A DNA stretch of 64,000 bases from Cytophagales bacterium UBA2561 (GTDB lineage: Bacteria > Bacteroidota > Bacteroidia > Cytophagales > Thermoflexibacteraceae): positions 186,001 to 250,000 of the forward strand of contig DDLX01000028.1 in assembly GCA_002340355.1 (NCBI GenBank), in the 5' to 3' direction. Numbering within the stretch: position 1 is the stretch's first letter; each line of letters opens with the position of its first letter. Shown piece by piece: positions 35,354 through 44,531 of this stretch. The position numbers were made by a program, and so were the translations under genes. The notes under the pieces are model-generated. The model was not told where the DNA came from. It was given only the letters and a program-made list of their open reading frames with translations, and did no database searches.

Positions 35354-35800
35354 ATGACCTTATTAAACTTGCCTGCTTTCGCTCCTAAACTTCGAAAATC
35401 AAACGGTAAGATTTATATTTTTGATACTATTCGGCGAAAATTTGTCCGATTGACACCTGAGGAATGGGTACGACAACACTTTGTTAACTATTTGGTTTTG
35501 AGTCAATATCCCAAAAATTTGTTCCAAGTAGAACGTGGTCTAAAATACAACCAGCGACAAAAACGCTCCGATATTTTGGTCTTAGATAGGGATGCACAGC
35601 CTTTTTTATTAGTAGAATGTAAGTCGACCCGGATACAAATAAATAGACAAACATTTGAACAAATTAGCATTTATAATCATACTATCCAAGCTAAATATTT
35701 AGCATTAACAAACGGCTTACAACACTTTTATGCCCAAGTGGATATCCAAAAACAAGAACTATGCTTTTTGGAAGACTTGCCTCATTTTCCAGATAATTGA
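35354..35800 (+). CDS. Type I restriction HsdR N-terminal-like (PD-(D/E)XK) protein
   Basis: 148 residues. It shows FDTIRRKFVRLTPEEWVRQ at the start and the nuclease core SDILVLDR...FLLVECKS, followed by QISIYNHTIQAKYLALTNG. This matches the HSDR_N_2 family of small stand-alone proteins common in Bacteroidota. The D-x(n)-E-x-K triad is intact. No methylase, specificity or helicase gene is nearby, so it is not part of a restriction system here. Its role is unknown. The neighbours are deoC (divergent) and tryptophan dioxygenase. Confidence 0.85.
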   Translation: MTLLNLPAFAPKLRKSNGKIYIFDTIRRKFVRLTPEEWVRQHFVNYLVLSQYPKNLFQVERGLKYNQRQKRSDILVLDRDAQPFLLVECKSTRIQINRQTFEQISIYNHTIQAKYLALTNGLQHFYAQVDIQKQELCFLEDLPHFPDN

Positions 35801-35993
35801 AGATTTATCGTTATTTTTTTTAGTTTTATTTCGTACCTTTCGTAGAAACATCAAACCCCAAAAAGAAAGGAATTGCACTTCATTTTTCCTTCCCTTTTTA
35901 TTTTTTTCAATGGCTCATCTGGTATTTTTTATTAAAATATCCTGATTATTATCTTGAAGTAAACTATCAAATTTTCTCTCCTATAAATTATTT

Positions 35994-36962
35994 ATGGAAA
36001 AGCACGAATTCTCGCCTGAAGTCCTCGAAAAAATGCAAGCCCTCGAAGAAAAATACCGTTCGGGCGGACAAAACTTATTGGCTTATCTTGAAGGACTCCT
36101 CTATACTGATTATCTGACCTACTGGGATTACATTCGGTTAGATACACTTATGAGCTTACAAAATCCTCGTACTGATTATCCTGATGAACACATCTTTATT
36201 ATTTATCATCAAATTACAGAATTATATTTTAAGCTGGTTCTCAGTGAGATTGAGCAAATCGTGAAACAAAAAAGCTCATTGAAAGAACGTGAATTTTTGA
36301 AACGTCTACGCCGCATTAATCGTTACTTTGGACATTTGGTTAGTTCGTTTGATGTAATGGTAGGAGGAATGGAACGAGAACAATTTATGAAGTTCCGCAT
36401 GGCTTTATTGCCTGCCAGTGGATTTCAGTCAGTACAATATCGAATGATTGAAATTTGTTGTACTGATTTAATTAATTTAGTTGATAAAGATGCTCGTTCT
36501 GAAATTCCACTAGATGCAACTATCGAAGAAGTATTTGAAAACATTTATTGGAAAAAAGGAGCAACTGACTTACAAACAGGAGAAAAATCCTTGACACTCA
36601 AGCAATTCGAGAAAAAATATACGAAGCAACTCGTTAAGTTAGCCTATAACTACCGAACTAAGAATTTATGGCGGATTGCAGAGAAGAAATTTAGTCATAT
36701 TGTTCCAATTGCGGAAGCTTTACGAGAATTAGATGCTTTAGTAAATATTGATTGGCCTCTTTCACATTATGGATCAGCTATTCGATATTTACGGAAAAAA
36801 GATAGTTCTGAAGATGCGACAGGAGGAACAAATTGGGAAAAATACTTACCTCCGAAATTTCAGCGCCGTTTATTTTTTCCTGACCTTTGGACAGAAGAAG
36901 AAAAAGCAAACTGGGGCAAAAGTTGGGTCGTCAAGCAAATGAAAAAAGTTGATGTTGAGTAG
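35994..36962 (+). CDS. kynA: Tryptophan 2,3-dioxygenase
   Basis: 322 residues. This heme enzyme opens the indole ring of tryptophan to N-formylkynurenine, the first step of the kynurenine pathway. Family motifs are LTYWDYIRLDTLMSLQ, FIIYHQITELYFKLVLSE, ASGFQSVQYRMIE and WPLSHYGSAIRYL (with the heme-ligand His), then ATGGTNWEKYLPP. It is a full-length bacterial form. No other kynurenine or NAD-synthesis gene lies in the window. It is monocistronic with a terminator. Confidence 0.93.
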   Translation: MEKHEFSPEVLEKMQALEEKYRSGGQNLLAYLEGLLYTDYLTYWDYIRLDTLMSLQNPRTDYPDEHIFIIYHQITELYFKLVLSEIEQIVKQKSSLKEREFLKRLRRINRYFGHLVSSFDVMVGGMEREQFMKFRMALLPASGFQSVQYRMIEICCTDLINLVDKDARSEIPLDATIEEVFENIYWKKGATDLQTGEKSLTLKQFEKKYTKQLVKLAYNYRTKNLWRIAEKKFSHIVPIAEALRELDALVNIDWPLSHYGSAIRYLRKKDSSEDATGGTNWEKYLPPKFQRRLFFPDLWTEEEKANWGKSWVVKQMKKVDVE

Positions 36963-36993
36963 TAAAATCTCATAGAAAAGGGCTTAATAATAA

Positions 36994-37023
36994 AGACTTG
37001 CCAAGCTTTAACTTAGCAAGTCT
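36994..37023 (+). terminator. Hairpin terminator after tryptophan dioxygenase
   Basis: AGACTTGC (36994-37001) pairs with GCAAGTCT (37016-37023), with an inner AAG...CTT step. Same arms as the terminator at 3675-3707. Confidence 0.65.
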
Positions 37024-37084
37024 AAAACTTTGGTTATCAGCATAATCAAGTATTTTACGACTAAAAAGCTTATACTTTATAGCA

Positions 37085-39553
37085 TTATTTTACTTTTTTG
37101 GTTGTTCGTTTTCGAGTAGCTGTTTTTTTGGTGGCAGTTTTTCTTTTCGTGGCTTTTTTAGTAGTTGCCTTTTTAGCTTTTGTTTTTGTCGTTTTTTTGG
37201 CTTTGGGCTTTGCTGTCTTTTCTTGCTCTTCTGCCATTTTTAAACAATCTGATAAAGTTAACGTTTTTATTTTTTCAAGATCTGCCTTGAGTTCTTTGGA
37301 CAGTTTGACATTCTGTTTACCAACTGCAATATAGGGACCCCAGCGTCCATTTAAGATTCTAACCTCTTCATTTTCAGGGAATAATTTAATTATTTTTTTC
37401 GCATCAGCTTCTCGTTTGGCTTTAATTAGTTCGATTGCTGTAGGTTCATCTACCGTATGCGGATCGTGTTCTTTGAGTGAAACAAATTTTCCATCATGCC
37501 GAATGTAGGGTCCAAAACGTCCAATAGCCGCAGTCATTACTTTACCTTCAAATGTTCCCACCTGACGAGGTAATTTGAACAACTCTAAAGCTTCTTCTAA
37601 GGTAATTGTTTCCATTAATTGACCTTTACGAAGACTGGCATATTTAGGCTTATTTTCCTCCGAATCATCCTCTTCTGCTTTTTCACCTAATTGAGCAAAA
37701 GGACCAAAACGCCCAAGTCGAACACTTACTTGCAGTCCTGTTTTGGGATCATTGCCTAAAACTCGTCCTGTTTTGACTTCACTACGATCAAGTCCCGTTG
37801 CATTTTCTACTTTTTCATGAAAAGGACTATAAAAATCCTTAATCATCTTCTCCCAACTTACTTTTCCATGAGCAATTTCATCAAATTCTTTCTCAACCGT
37901 AGCCGTAAAAGAATAATCTACGACATTTGGAAAGTGATCAAACAAAAAGTCGTTCACAACCATTGCGGTATCTGTAGGGAATAATTTATTTTTTTCAGAA
38001 CCAAAAGTTTCGGAATCTGTTTTTTTAGTAATTTTCTGATTTTCAAGGATTAATTTTCGAAAATCTCGTTTCTTACCATCCCGTGATTCTTTAATAACAT
38101 ATCCTCTTTTTTGAATTGTAGAAATTGTAGGCGCATAAGTAGAGGGGCGACCAATTCCCATTTCCTCTAATTTTTTCACCAGACTGGCTTCTGTATAACG
38201 AGGTGCTGGACGTGTAAACCGTTCGGTAGCTGTCATTTCATTAAGTGGTAAAGCTTGCCCAACTTCAAGAGGAGGAAGCATTCCCTTAGTATCTTCATCT
38301 TCTTCATGGGCTTGATGGTTAGTATCATCTTCAATACCAACTTCGAGATATACTTTCAGAAAACCATCAAACGTAATGACCTCACCCGATGCCATCAGTT
38401 TTTGGTCTTTCACTGTCGAAATATCAATTGTAGCTACTGTTTTCTCAATTTCAGCATCTGACATTTGGGAGGCAATCGCTCGTTTCCAAATCAAATCATA
38501 AAGTCGTCTCTCATCTACGGTTGTACCTGCTCGATGCTTTGAAAAATCGGTAGGTCGGATGGCTTCATGAGCTTCTTGTGCATCTGATTTTTTAGTCTTA
38601 TAATGTCTGGTCTTCAGATATTTATCACCATAAGCTGATTTAATTTCACTAGCTGCTTTGTAGATTGCCTCTTCAGATAAATTCAAAGAGTCTGTCCGCA
38701 TATAAGTAATGTGTCCCGCCTCATAAAGTCGTTGAGCCATAAGCATCGTTTTGGCAACGGGATAACGCAATTTAGCACTAGCTTGCTGTTGTAAGGTAGA
38801 TGTTGTAAATGGTGGAGCGGGTTTCTTTTTGCGAGGTTTTTTCTCCAATTTTTCGATGGAAAAAACAGCCGTCTTACATTTTTCTAAAAAATCTTTAGCC
38901 TCTTCTTCCGTCTTAAACTTTCGAGCTAAAGTTGCCTCTAGTGTTTTTCCATTTTTGAGGTCAAAAACAGCCACGACTTTAAAGGCACTTTGAGGTTTAA
39001 AATGTTCGACTTGTCGTTCACGTTCTACGACAAATCGTACCGCTACGGATTGTACTCGACCTGCGGAAAGTCCTGTTTTGATTTTTCGCCACAAAACAGG
39101 AGATAATTCGAACCCCACCAGTCTATCTAATACCCGCCTAGCTTGTTGAGCATTTACTAAATCTATATCAATGGAACGGGGATTTTGAATTGCCTTTTGA
39201 ATGGCAGACTTTGTAATTTCCCGAAAAACAATGCGTTTGGTCTTTTTTTCTTGTAAACCAAGAGCTTCTAATAAATGCCATGAGATGGCTTCTCCTTCAC
39301 GGTCATCGTCCGTCGCAAGCCAAACGATTTCTGCTTTTTTTGCCCATTTTTTGAGTTCTGAAACGACTTGTTTTTTGTCAGCCGAAATTTCATAAGTCGG
39401 CTTAAAGTTATTGTCGATATCGATAGCATTATTGCCTTTGGGTAAGTCCCGAACGTGTCCATAACTAGACATCACTTCGAAGCCCTCTCCTAGATAATTT
39501 TTTATAGTTTTTGCCTTTGCAGGTGACTCGACAATTACGAGATTTTTTCCCAT
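37085..39553 (-). CDS. topA: DNA topoisomerase I
   Basis: 822 residues from the ATG at 39553 (MGKNLVIVESPAKAKTI); an upstream in-frame ATG would add 46 unrelated residues. It relaxes negative supercoils. The TOPRIM domain has ESPAKA and LATDDDREGEAISWH. The catalytic Tyr (about residue 283) lies in HITYMRTDSLNLS. The region GRPSTYAPTISTIQ is conserved. Three to four C-terminal repeat modules (GRFGPFAQLG, GRFGPYIRHD, GRWGPYIAVG) replace the zinc fingers of enterobacterial TopA. The last about 40 residues are a Lys/Thr/Ala histone H1-like tail, probably for DNA binding. Confidence 0.97.
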   Translation of the reverse strand: MGKNLVIVESPAKAKTIKNYLGEGFEVMSSYGHVRDLPKGNNAIDIDNNFKPTYEISADKKQVVSELKKWAKKAEIVWLATDDDREGEAISWHLLEALGLQEKKTKRIVFREITKSAIQKAIQNPRSIDIDLVNAQQARRVLDRLVGFELSPVLWRKIKTGLSAGRVQSVAVRFVVERERQVEHFKPQSAFKVVAVFDLKNGKTLEATLARKFKTEEEAKDFLEKCKTAVFSIEKLEKKPRKKKPAPPFTTSTLQQQASAKLRYPVAKTMLMAQRLYEAGHITYMRTDSLNLSEEAIYKAASEIKSAYGDKYLKTRHYKTKKSDAQEAHEAIRPTDFSKHRAGTTVDERRLYDLIWKRAIASQMSDAEIEKTVATIDISTVKDQKLMASGEVITFDGFLKVYLEVGIEDDTNHQAHEEDEDTKGMLPPLEVGQALPLNEMTATERFTRPAPRYTEASLVKKLEEMGIGRPSTYAPTISTIQKRGYVIKESRDGKKRDFRKLILENQKITKKTDSETFGSEKNKLFPTDTAMVVNDFLFDHFPNVVDYSFTATVEKEFDEIAHGKVSWEKMIKDFYSPFHEKVENATGLDRSEVKTGRVLGNDPKTGLQVSVRLGRFGPFAQLGEKAEEDDSEENKPKYASLRKGQLMETITLEEALELFKLPRQVGTFEGKVMTAAIGRFGPYIRHDGKFVSLKEHDPHTVDEPTAIELIKAKREADAKKIIKLFPENEEVRILNGRWGPYIAVGKQNVKLSKELKADLEKIKTLTLSDCLKMAEEQEKTAKPKAKKTTKTKAKKATTKKATKRKTATKKTATRKRTTKKVK

Positions 39554-39930
39554 CTCTTGTTTTGGATTAATACTGTTTAAGGTCAAATATGAATAATTTT
39601 TTTGGCAAAAGCCAAATTCTACCTGTATTCTATCCGTAAAACTCTCCTTTTGCGGAATGTAAAAAAACAGGAAAATACTTTTTTCAAACAAAAAGGAATA
39701 TTAAAAGATAAAAGAGACAAGAAGCGTTCCAAGTAACACAAAACAATATTTAACTAAGCCTTAAAATACTTGGTATCATCTCATATAAACCCAGTATTGA
39801 AGTAACTTATTGAACAAAATAAGAGTATGAAAGATTTTATCGCATTATTTTAGTAAATGTTAAATGGAATATAGTTTACATATATACATAAACTAATATC
39901 AAACCTTATTCCATTATGTTCTAAACCAAA
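39554..39930. other. Divergent intergenic region (topA and hypothetical gene)
   Basis: 377 bp of AT-rich DNA with no repeat, RNA or convincing consensus promoter. Confidence 0.4.
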
Positions 39931-40518
39931 ATGAAAAATAACAACGTCATTTATAAGTGTCAGGAAAAGGGTTATCAGATTTTTCGGGATAGTCCCCAAA
40001 ATTATCAACTTAATATTGTTGGAGTTCGGCAATCTCAAACGAAAAATCGTCATTTCTCGGACGAACTTCATGTCTTTTGGTGGCACCGCAAAGAGTTCCA
40101 ATGTATTGTTTTTGAGGATTTTACTACCATCGCAGGTTATGATTATTTAAATAATTTAGGAACACCCAAAGGACAAGCCATCTTGAAGGGTGGGCAATAT
40201 CTTGGAGTATGGCAAATTGGTTTACATCGAGGACAATATTCTGCTCTGGTTCAGCGACTTGGCGAAGTTCAAGTATATCGGCATAACGACAAAAACGAGA
40301 TTTGGCATAAAAAACCAAATACACAACTTTCAGGAATGTTTGATATCAATATTCATCGAGTCAGTCGCTTAGACTCGATTTTAGTGGGGCAATGGGCGGC
40401 AAGTTGTCAAGTTTTTGCCAAGAAATCCGATTTCAATTTATTTATGAAATTATGTCAAAATGCTCGTAAAAATTTTGGGAATCGATTTAGTTATACCCTA
40501 TTAGATTGTACTGAATAA
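39931..40518 (+). CDS. Uncharacterised protein, possible YkuD/L,D-transpeptidase-like fold
   Basis: 195 residues, no signal peptide or membrane segment. Conserved-looking segments are YQLNIVGVRQSQT, KGQAILKGGQYLGVWQIGLHRGQY and DINIHRVSRLD, then GQWAASCQVFAKKSDF. I recall similar proteins in Bacteroidota and their phages, with WSAGCQVF in the last motif. His142 and Cys159 are 17 residues apart, close to the His-(x)15-Cys spacing of the YkuD active site (HG...SHGC). I infer a cysteine-type peptidoglycan-modifying enzyme, but the fold assignment is tentative. The lack of a signal peptide would fit a lysis-type enzyme or a cytoplasmic role. Confidence 0.5.
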   Translation: MKNNNVIYKCQEKGYQIFRDSPQNYQLNIVGVRQSQTKNRHFSDELHVFWWHRKEFQCIVFEDFTTIAGYDYLNNLGTPKGQAILKGGQYLGVWQIGLHRGQYSALVQRLGEVQVYRHNDKNEIWHKKPNTQLSGMFDINIHRVSRLDSILVGQWAASCQVFAKKSDFNLFMKLCQNARKNFGNRFSYTLLDCTE

Positions 40519-40609
40519 TTTTATAATAATGAAGTAACAAAAAAATAAAAATTGTAGTTACTTTGTCATATAAATTTTGATTTATAGTACTAAAGACATT
40601 TAAACAAAT

Positions 40610-40936
40610 ATGGTAAATATCACAGAAAAAGCAAAGACTCAGCTTCTTCGGCTTCGAGAAGCAGATGGTTACGATACAAATCATAATTTACGAGTCTCTG
40701 TAAAGGGAGGAGGATGCTCTGGCTTAATGTATGACTTATCATTCGATGACCAAACTACTGAAACAGATGAAATTTTTGAAGATGCTGGATTCAAAATCTT
40801 GGTTGATAAAAAAAGTATGTTGTATTTATTAGGGACTACATTAGATTTCTCAGATGGTCTTAATGGCAAAGGATTTCAATTTATCAATCCAAATGCTAGT
40901 CGTACTTGTGGCTGTGGCGAGAGTTTTGCAGTCTAA
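40610..40936 (+). CDS. HesB/IscA/SufA-type iron-sulfur cluster assembly protein
   Basis: 108 residues, standard A-type carrier. The three cluster-binding cysteines are in GGGCSGLMYDLSF and the C-terminal CGCGESF. VDKKSMLYLLGTTLDF and FQFINPNAS are also family-typical. It receives [2Fe-2S] or [4Fe-4S] clusters and delivers them to apoproteins in the cytoplasm. No suf or isc operon is adjacent, so it stands alone here. It has its own strong terminator. Confidence 0.95.
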   Translation: MVNITEKAKTQLLRLREADGYDTNHNLRVSVKGGGCSGLMYDLSFDDQTTETDEIFEDAGFKILVDKKSMLYLLGTTLDFSDGLNGKGFQFINPNASRTCGCGESFAV

Positions 40937-40973
40937 TAAGTTATTTTTTTAAATACTAATCCCAAAAATAACC

Positions 40974-41005
40974 AACCCGTCAGGTTTTCGAAATCTGACG
41001 GGTTT
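40974..41005. terminator. Bidirectional terminator
   Basis: AACCCGTCAG (40974-40983) pairs with CTGACGGGTT (40995-41004 region), with loop GTTTTCGAAAT. It lies between the convergent A-type carrier and glycosyltransferase genes. Confidence 0.8.
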
Positions 41006-41037
41006 AATATATGATCAATTTATAACAGATACTTATT

Positions 41038-41970
41038 TTATTCACTTCCAGCCTTATACCGTACTGAAAACTGTGGCTTGTCATTTTGCAAAGAATAAAT
41101 TCGTCCGATATATTCGCCGACTACTCCAATTACTAACAATAAAATTCCTGAACTAAAAAAAATGGCGACAATGGTTGAAGTATAACCCAGAGGAACATCA
41201 TAAAATATTTTACGAAAAATATAATACATCCCCGTCATGAAACTAGAAACAGAGAAAAATGTCCCTAACAAAACCAGTAATCGAAGCGGATAAGTTGTAA
41301 AATTAAAAAGTAGGTTACTGGTCAATAATAACAATTTTTTGATGGAATATCCTGAACGCCCAAATTCTCGTTTTTCATGCCGAACTAATTCTCGTTCAAT
41401 AAATTGGGTGTGCCAGTGTAATAAACCATCAATAAACACAAAACTCTGACGATGTTGTCGAACATTATAAATAAGACTAGACTTAATCAGTCGAAAGGCG
41501 GTAATATTTCCTGTAGTTTGAAAAATTCTTCTAAAGATTAACTGTACTGCACTACTCCCAAAATTACGAAATAAATTATGCTTTTTACGGTCATAAATTC
41601 CATAAATAACATCAGCACCCGTTTGATTTTGTTTTTGAATCAATTTGGTAATCTCTTCAGGTGGAATCTGTAAATCATCATCAATCGTAACCACAAAATC
41701 TCCTTTGATTTGATTAAACCCACACATCAGGGCATTATGCTGTCCGAAATTTTTTGCCAAATGAATCGCCGTGACCTGTTCAGGGTAGGCTTTTTTAAGT
41801 TTTTCTAATACTTTCCAACTTCCATCCCGACTACAATCATTCACAAACACCATCTCGAACTGAAGCCCCAATTCGGAAAAAGTTTCTTGGGTGCGTTCAA
41901 ATAATTTTTCGAGTGTTTGCTCACTGTTATAAACAGGTACGACCACCGAATAAAGAGGGGATGTTTTCAT
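41038..41970 (-). CDS. Family 2 glycosyltransferase, membrane-anchored (ArnC/GtrB-like)
   Basis: 310 residues. The GT-A domain begins YSVVVPVYNSEQTLEKL and holds VFVNDCSRDGSW, the HNALMCGFNQ loop and the metal-binding DDDLQIPPEEI. Two membrane helices close the protein (about 228-252 and 262-290). This layout is that of polyprenyl-phosphate glycosyltransferases that load undecaprenyl phosphate with a sugar for cell-envelope glycosylation. The sugar is unknown. TGNITAFRLIKSS is typical of the subfamily. It is a single gene, divergent from hbd. Confidence 0.9.
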   Translation of the reverse strand: MKTSPLYSVVVPVYNSEQTLEKLFERTQETFSELGLQFEMVFVNDCSRDGSWKVLEKLKKAYPEQVTAIHLAKNFGQHNALMCGFNQIKGDFVVTIDDDLQIPPEEITKLIQKQNQTGADVIYGIYDRKKHNLFRNFGSSAVQLIFRRIFQTTGNITAFRLIKSSLIYNVRQHRQSFVFIDGLLHWHTQFIERELVRHEKREFGRSGYSIKKLLLLTSNLLFNFTTYPLRLLVLLGTFFSVSSFMTGMYYIFRKIFYDVPLGYTSTIVAIFFSSGILLLVIGVVGEYIGRIYSLQNDKPQFSVRYKAGSE

Positions 41971-42057
41971 AAATTTTGGAATACTTAACTCAATACTTGT
42001 TTTTCTACTAAATCTACTAAAAAGGGCTTGACAGGCTTACATTACTGAATATGTGGG

Positions 42058-42065
42058 CAAAGTTA
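42058..42065 (-). promoter_or_regulatory. Possible -7 element for the glycosyltransferase gene
   Basis: CAAAGTTA on the plus strand reads TAACTTTG on the minus strand, about 88 bp from the start at 41970. No clear upstream TTG element. Confidence 0.3.
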
Positions 42066-42114
42066 CATTTTCAAAAATTGAAAACCGAATTTACTGAAAA
42101 GACGGAAAATATGC

Positions 42115-42122
42115 TATCTTTG
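42115..42122 (+). promoter_or_regulatory. Bacteroidota -7 element TATCTTTG for hbd
   Basis: Perfect TAnnTTTG match 43 bp before the ATG at 42166. Confidence 0.45.
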
Positions 42123-42165
42123 AGTCGGAATAAAAACTTAATTTTAAATACAACTCATTTATACC

Positions 42166-43056
42166 ATGAAAACAATTGTAGTCGTTGGCGCAGGAACAAT
42201 GGGAAATGGCATTGCTCATATCTTTGCGATGAATAATTTCGAAGTGCATTTGGTTGATATTTCTGCCGATGCTCTCGAAAGAGCCAAAAAAACCATTGAG
42301 AAGAACCTTGACCGTCAAGTCAAAAAAGAGCGCATCACTGCTGAAGCTAAAGCTCAAACATTAGCGAATTTGAACACTTCAACAGACATGACGGCAGTCG
42401 TTCCTAAAGCGGATTTGGTGATTGAAGCGGCAACAGAAAACTTTGAGTTGAAAATCAAAATTTTCAAGCAGTTAGATGAGTTAGCTCCAGAATCTACGAT
42501 TTTGGCTACCAACACTTCTTCCATCTCAATTACCAAAATTGCGGCGGCAACCAAGCGAGCTGATAAAGTTATCGGCATGCACTTCTTCAATCCTGTGCCA
42601 ATTATGAAATTGGTCGAAATCATCAACGGATACTCTACTTCTAAAGAAACTTCCAACACCGTAGTCGAATTAGCGAAAAAGGTAGGAAAAGTTCCTGTAG
42701 AAGCCAATGATTATCCAGGATTTGCGGCAAATCGTATTTTGATTCCAATGATTAACGAAGCCATCGAAACCTTATTTGAAGGAGTGGCTGGTGTTCAAGA
42801 AATTGACACGGTTATGAAATTGGGAATGGGACATCCAATGGGTCCATTACAGTTAGCTGATTTTATCGGATTAGACGTTTGTTTGGCAATTATGGAGGTT
42901 CTTTTCGAAGGCTTCGGAGACCCAAAATACGCTCCTTGTCCATTATTAGTTAATATGGTATCGTCAGGCAACTTGGGCATTAAATCAGGTGCTGGTTTTT
43001 ATGACTACTCCAATGGTCCTAAGAATGCAGTAGTTGCTTCGCAATTTGCAAGCTAA
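42166..43056 (+). CDS. hbd: 3-hydroxybutyryl-CoA dehydrogenase
   Basis: 296 residues. The NAD-binding Rossmann fold begins TIVVVGAGTMGNGIAHIFA, followed by the 3HCDH active-site segment GMHFFNPVPIMKLVEII with the catalytic His, the Glu of IEAATENF, and DYPGFAANRILIPMINEA. The C-terminal domain has GMGHPMGPLQLADFIGLD. It oxidises 3-hydroxyacyl-CoA (C4) in fatty-acid or butyrate-type metabolism. It is a single gene with its own promoter and terminator. G+C content is visibly higher than in its neighbours, as expected for a highly expressed gene. Confidence 0.95.
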   Translation: MKTIVVVGAGTMGNGIAHIFAMNNFEVHLVDISADALERAKKTIEKNLDRQVKKERITAEAKAQTLANLNTSTDMTAVVPKADLVIEAATENFELKIKIFKQLDELAPESTILATNTSSISITKIAAATKRADKVIGMHFFNPVPIMKLVEIINGYSTSKETSNTVVELAKKVGKVPVEANDYPGFAANRILIPMINEAIETLFEGVAGVQEIDTVMKLGMGHPMGPLQLADFIGLDVCLAIMEVLFEGFGDPKYAPCPLLVNMVSSGNLGIKSGAGFYDYSNGPKNAVVASQFAS

Positions 43057-43104
43057 TTCTTCTTGTCCTTTTTTAGTATTTCAATTATATTAGAAATCAA
43101 TAAG

Positions 43105-43142
43105 TTAGACCTGTTGAGCCTATAAAAACTTAACAGGTCTAA
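43105..43142 (+). terminator. Hairpin terminator after hbd
   Basis: TTAGACCTGTT (43105-43115) pairs with AACAGGTCTAA (43132-43142). Confidence 0.65.
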
Positions 43143-43275
43143 TATATTTAAAAAAATATTTGAGTAGCTTGTAACCTATCATTTTATCAATTTTTGAGTG
43201 CCTAAGTTGGTTGCTTATTACAAAATAAAAAACGACTATTAAGTCTTCTGAAAAGGAGGCTAAAACTCAAGAATA

Positions 43276-44340
43276 ATGACTTATCAAGATTTAGGTTATT
43301 ACGATAAGCTCGGACAAAATAAAATCGCTCAAAATTTGGAAAACTTTCAACTTGGGCGGATTATTTTAGAACACAAAGAACGGTATATTGTTAAAACTCC
43401 TGAAAATGAGTTTGATGCCGAACTCATTGGGAAGCTAAGATTCGCAGCAGAAAGTCGGTATGATTTTCCTGCCGTAGGTGATTGGGTTGCATTTTCCGAA
43501 TATGATAAAGGTAAAGCCTTAATTCATGAAATTTATCCGCGTCATTCGACTATCGAACGGAAAGCAGTTGGTAAGTCGGGACAGGTTCAAATTATTGCAA
43601 CTAATATTGATTATGGTTTGATTGTACAATCGGCAACCAGAGATTTTAATCTCAATCGGTTAGAAAGATATTTAACCATTTGCTATACTTCCAATGTAGC
43701 ACCGATTATTGTGATAAGCAAAACAGATTTGGTGAATAAATCTGAATTAGAATTTATCATCAATCAAATTAATCAGCGAATTCAAAACGTACCAATAATT
43801 ACTACAAGTCACCAAACTAAAGGATATGATCAATTGAAAAATCATATCCAAATCGGAAAAACGTACTGTTTATTAGGATCTTCAGGAGTTGGAAAATCCA
43901 CACTTTTGAATAATCTTTCAGGAAAACAACAAATGAAAACCAACCAGATAAGTTCGAGTGTGAACAAAGGAAAACATACGACTAGTCATCGAGAGTTGAT
44001 TGTGTTGGAAGGCGGAGGTATTTTAATTGATAACCCAGGGATGCGGGAAGTCGGAATTACTGATGCTATGAGTGGACTGGAAATCACATTTGATATTATT
44101 TTGGAATATGCTGAGAATTGTCGATTTAAGGATTGTACACACACCCATGAGAAGGGATGTGCAGTACTGGAGGCAGTTCAAAATGGCGAAATTAACGAAG
44201 ACTTGTATGCCAATTTCCAGAAAATGGAAAGGGAACGCACTTATTTTGAGGCAGATGCCCAAGAGATTCGGCGTAAGGATAAAGCCTTTGGCAAGATGAT
44301 TAAAAATGTCAAAAAGCACCGAAAAAGGTATAAATACTAA
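43276..44340 (+). CDS. rsgA: Ribosome small subunit-dependent GTPase A
   Basis: 354 residues. This is a circularly permuted GTPase that assists late 30S maturation. An OB-fold N-terminus (VGDWVAFSEYDKGKALIHEI) is followed by G motifs in permuted order: VISKTDLV (G4), GSSGVGKSTLLNNL (G1, about residue 201) and DNPGMREVG (G3). The C-terminal zinc site reads CRFKDCTHTHEKGCAV. It is full-length. A purine-rich AAAGGAGG stretch at about 43252-43258, followed by a spacer, is one of the few Shine-Dalgarno-like sites in the window, though rather far from the ATG. Confidence 0.96.
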   Translation: MTYQDLGYYDKLGQNKIAQNLENFQLGRIILEHKERYIVKTPENEFDAELIGKLRFAAESRYDFPAVGDWVAFSEYDKGKALIHEIYPRHSTIERKAVGKSGQVQIIATNIDYGLIVQSATRDFNLNRLERYLTICYTSNVAPIIVISKTDLVNKSELEFIINQINQRIQNVPIITTSHQTKGYDQLKNHIQIGKTYCLLGSSGVGKSTLLNNLSGKQQMKTNQISSSVNKGKHTTSHRELIVLEGGGILIDNPGMREVGITDAMSGLEITFDIILEYAENCRFKDCTHTHEKGCAVLEAVQNGEINEDLYANFQKMERERTYFEADAQEIRRKDKAFGKMIKNVKKHRKRYKY

Positions 44341-44360
44341 CACACTTCATTAAAATTAAT

Positions 44361-44415
44361 CATAATTTCCTTTGCTTTGTTATAGTTAGTTATAGTTAGA
44401 AGTAAAGGAATTATG
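44361..44415 (+). terminator. Imperfect hairpin after rsgA
   Basis: CATAATTTCCTTTGCTT (44361-44377) pairs imperfectly with AAGTAAAGGAATTATG. The loop contains a short direct repeat, GTTATAGTTAGTTATAGTTA. Confidence 0.4.
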
Positions 44416-44531
44416 ATTACTCTTTAAAAATGGCTTAGCCTTTCATCTAAATATCTTATTTTTAAATTGAGGTAATAAGCTTGTTTTTGAAATCTATAAA
44501 AGAAAATTTACCGTAATTAAAACAATTCTTT

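Noticed and set aside
39554..39691. N-terminal extension of topA by 46 residues
   Set aside because: The extension is unlike any topoisomerase N-terminus. The universal TOPRIM start (NLVIVESPAKA) directly follows the ATG at 39553.
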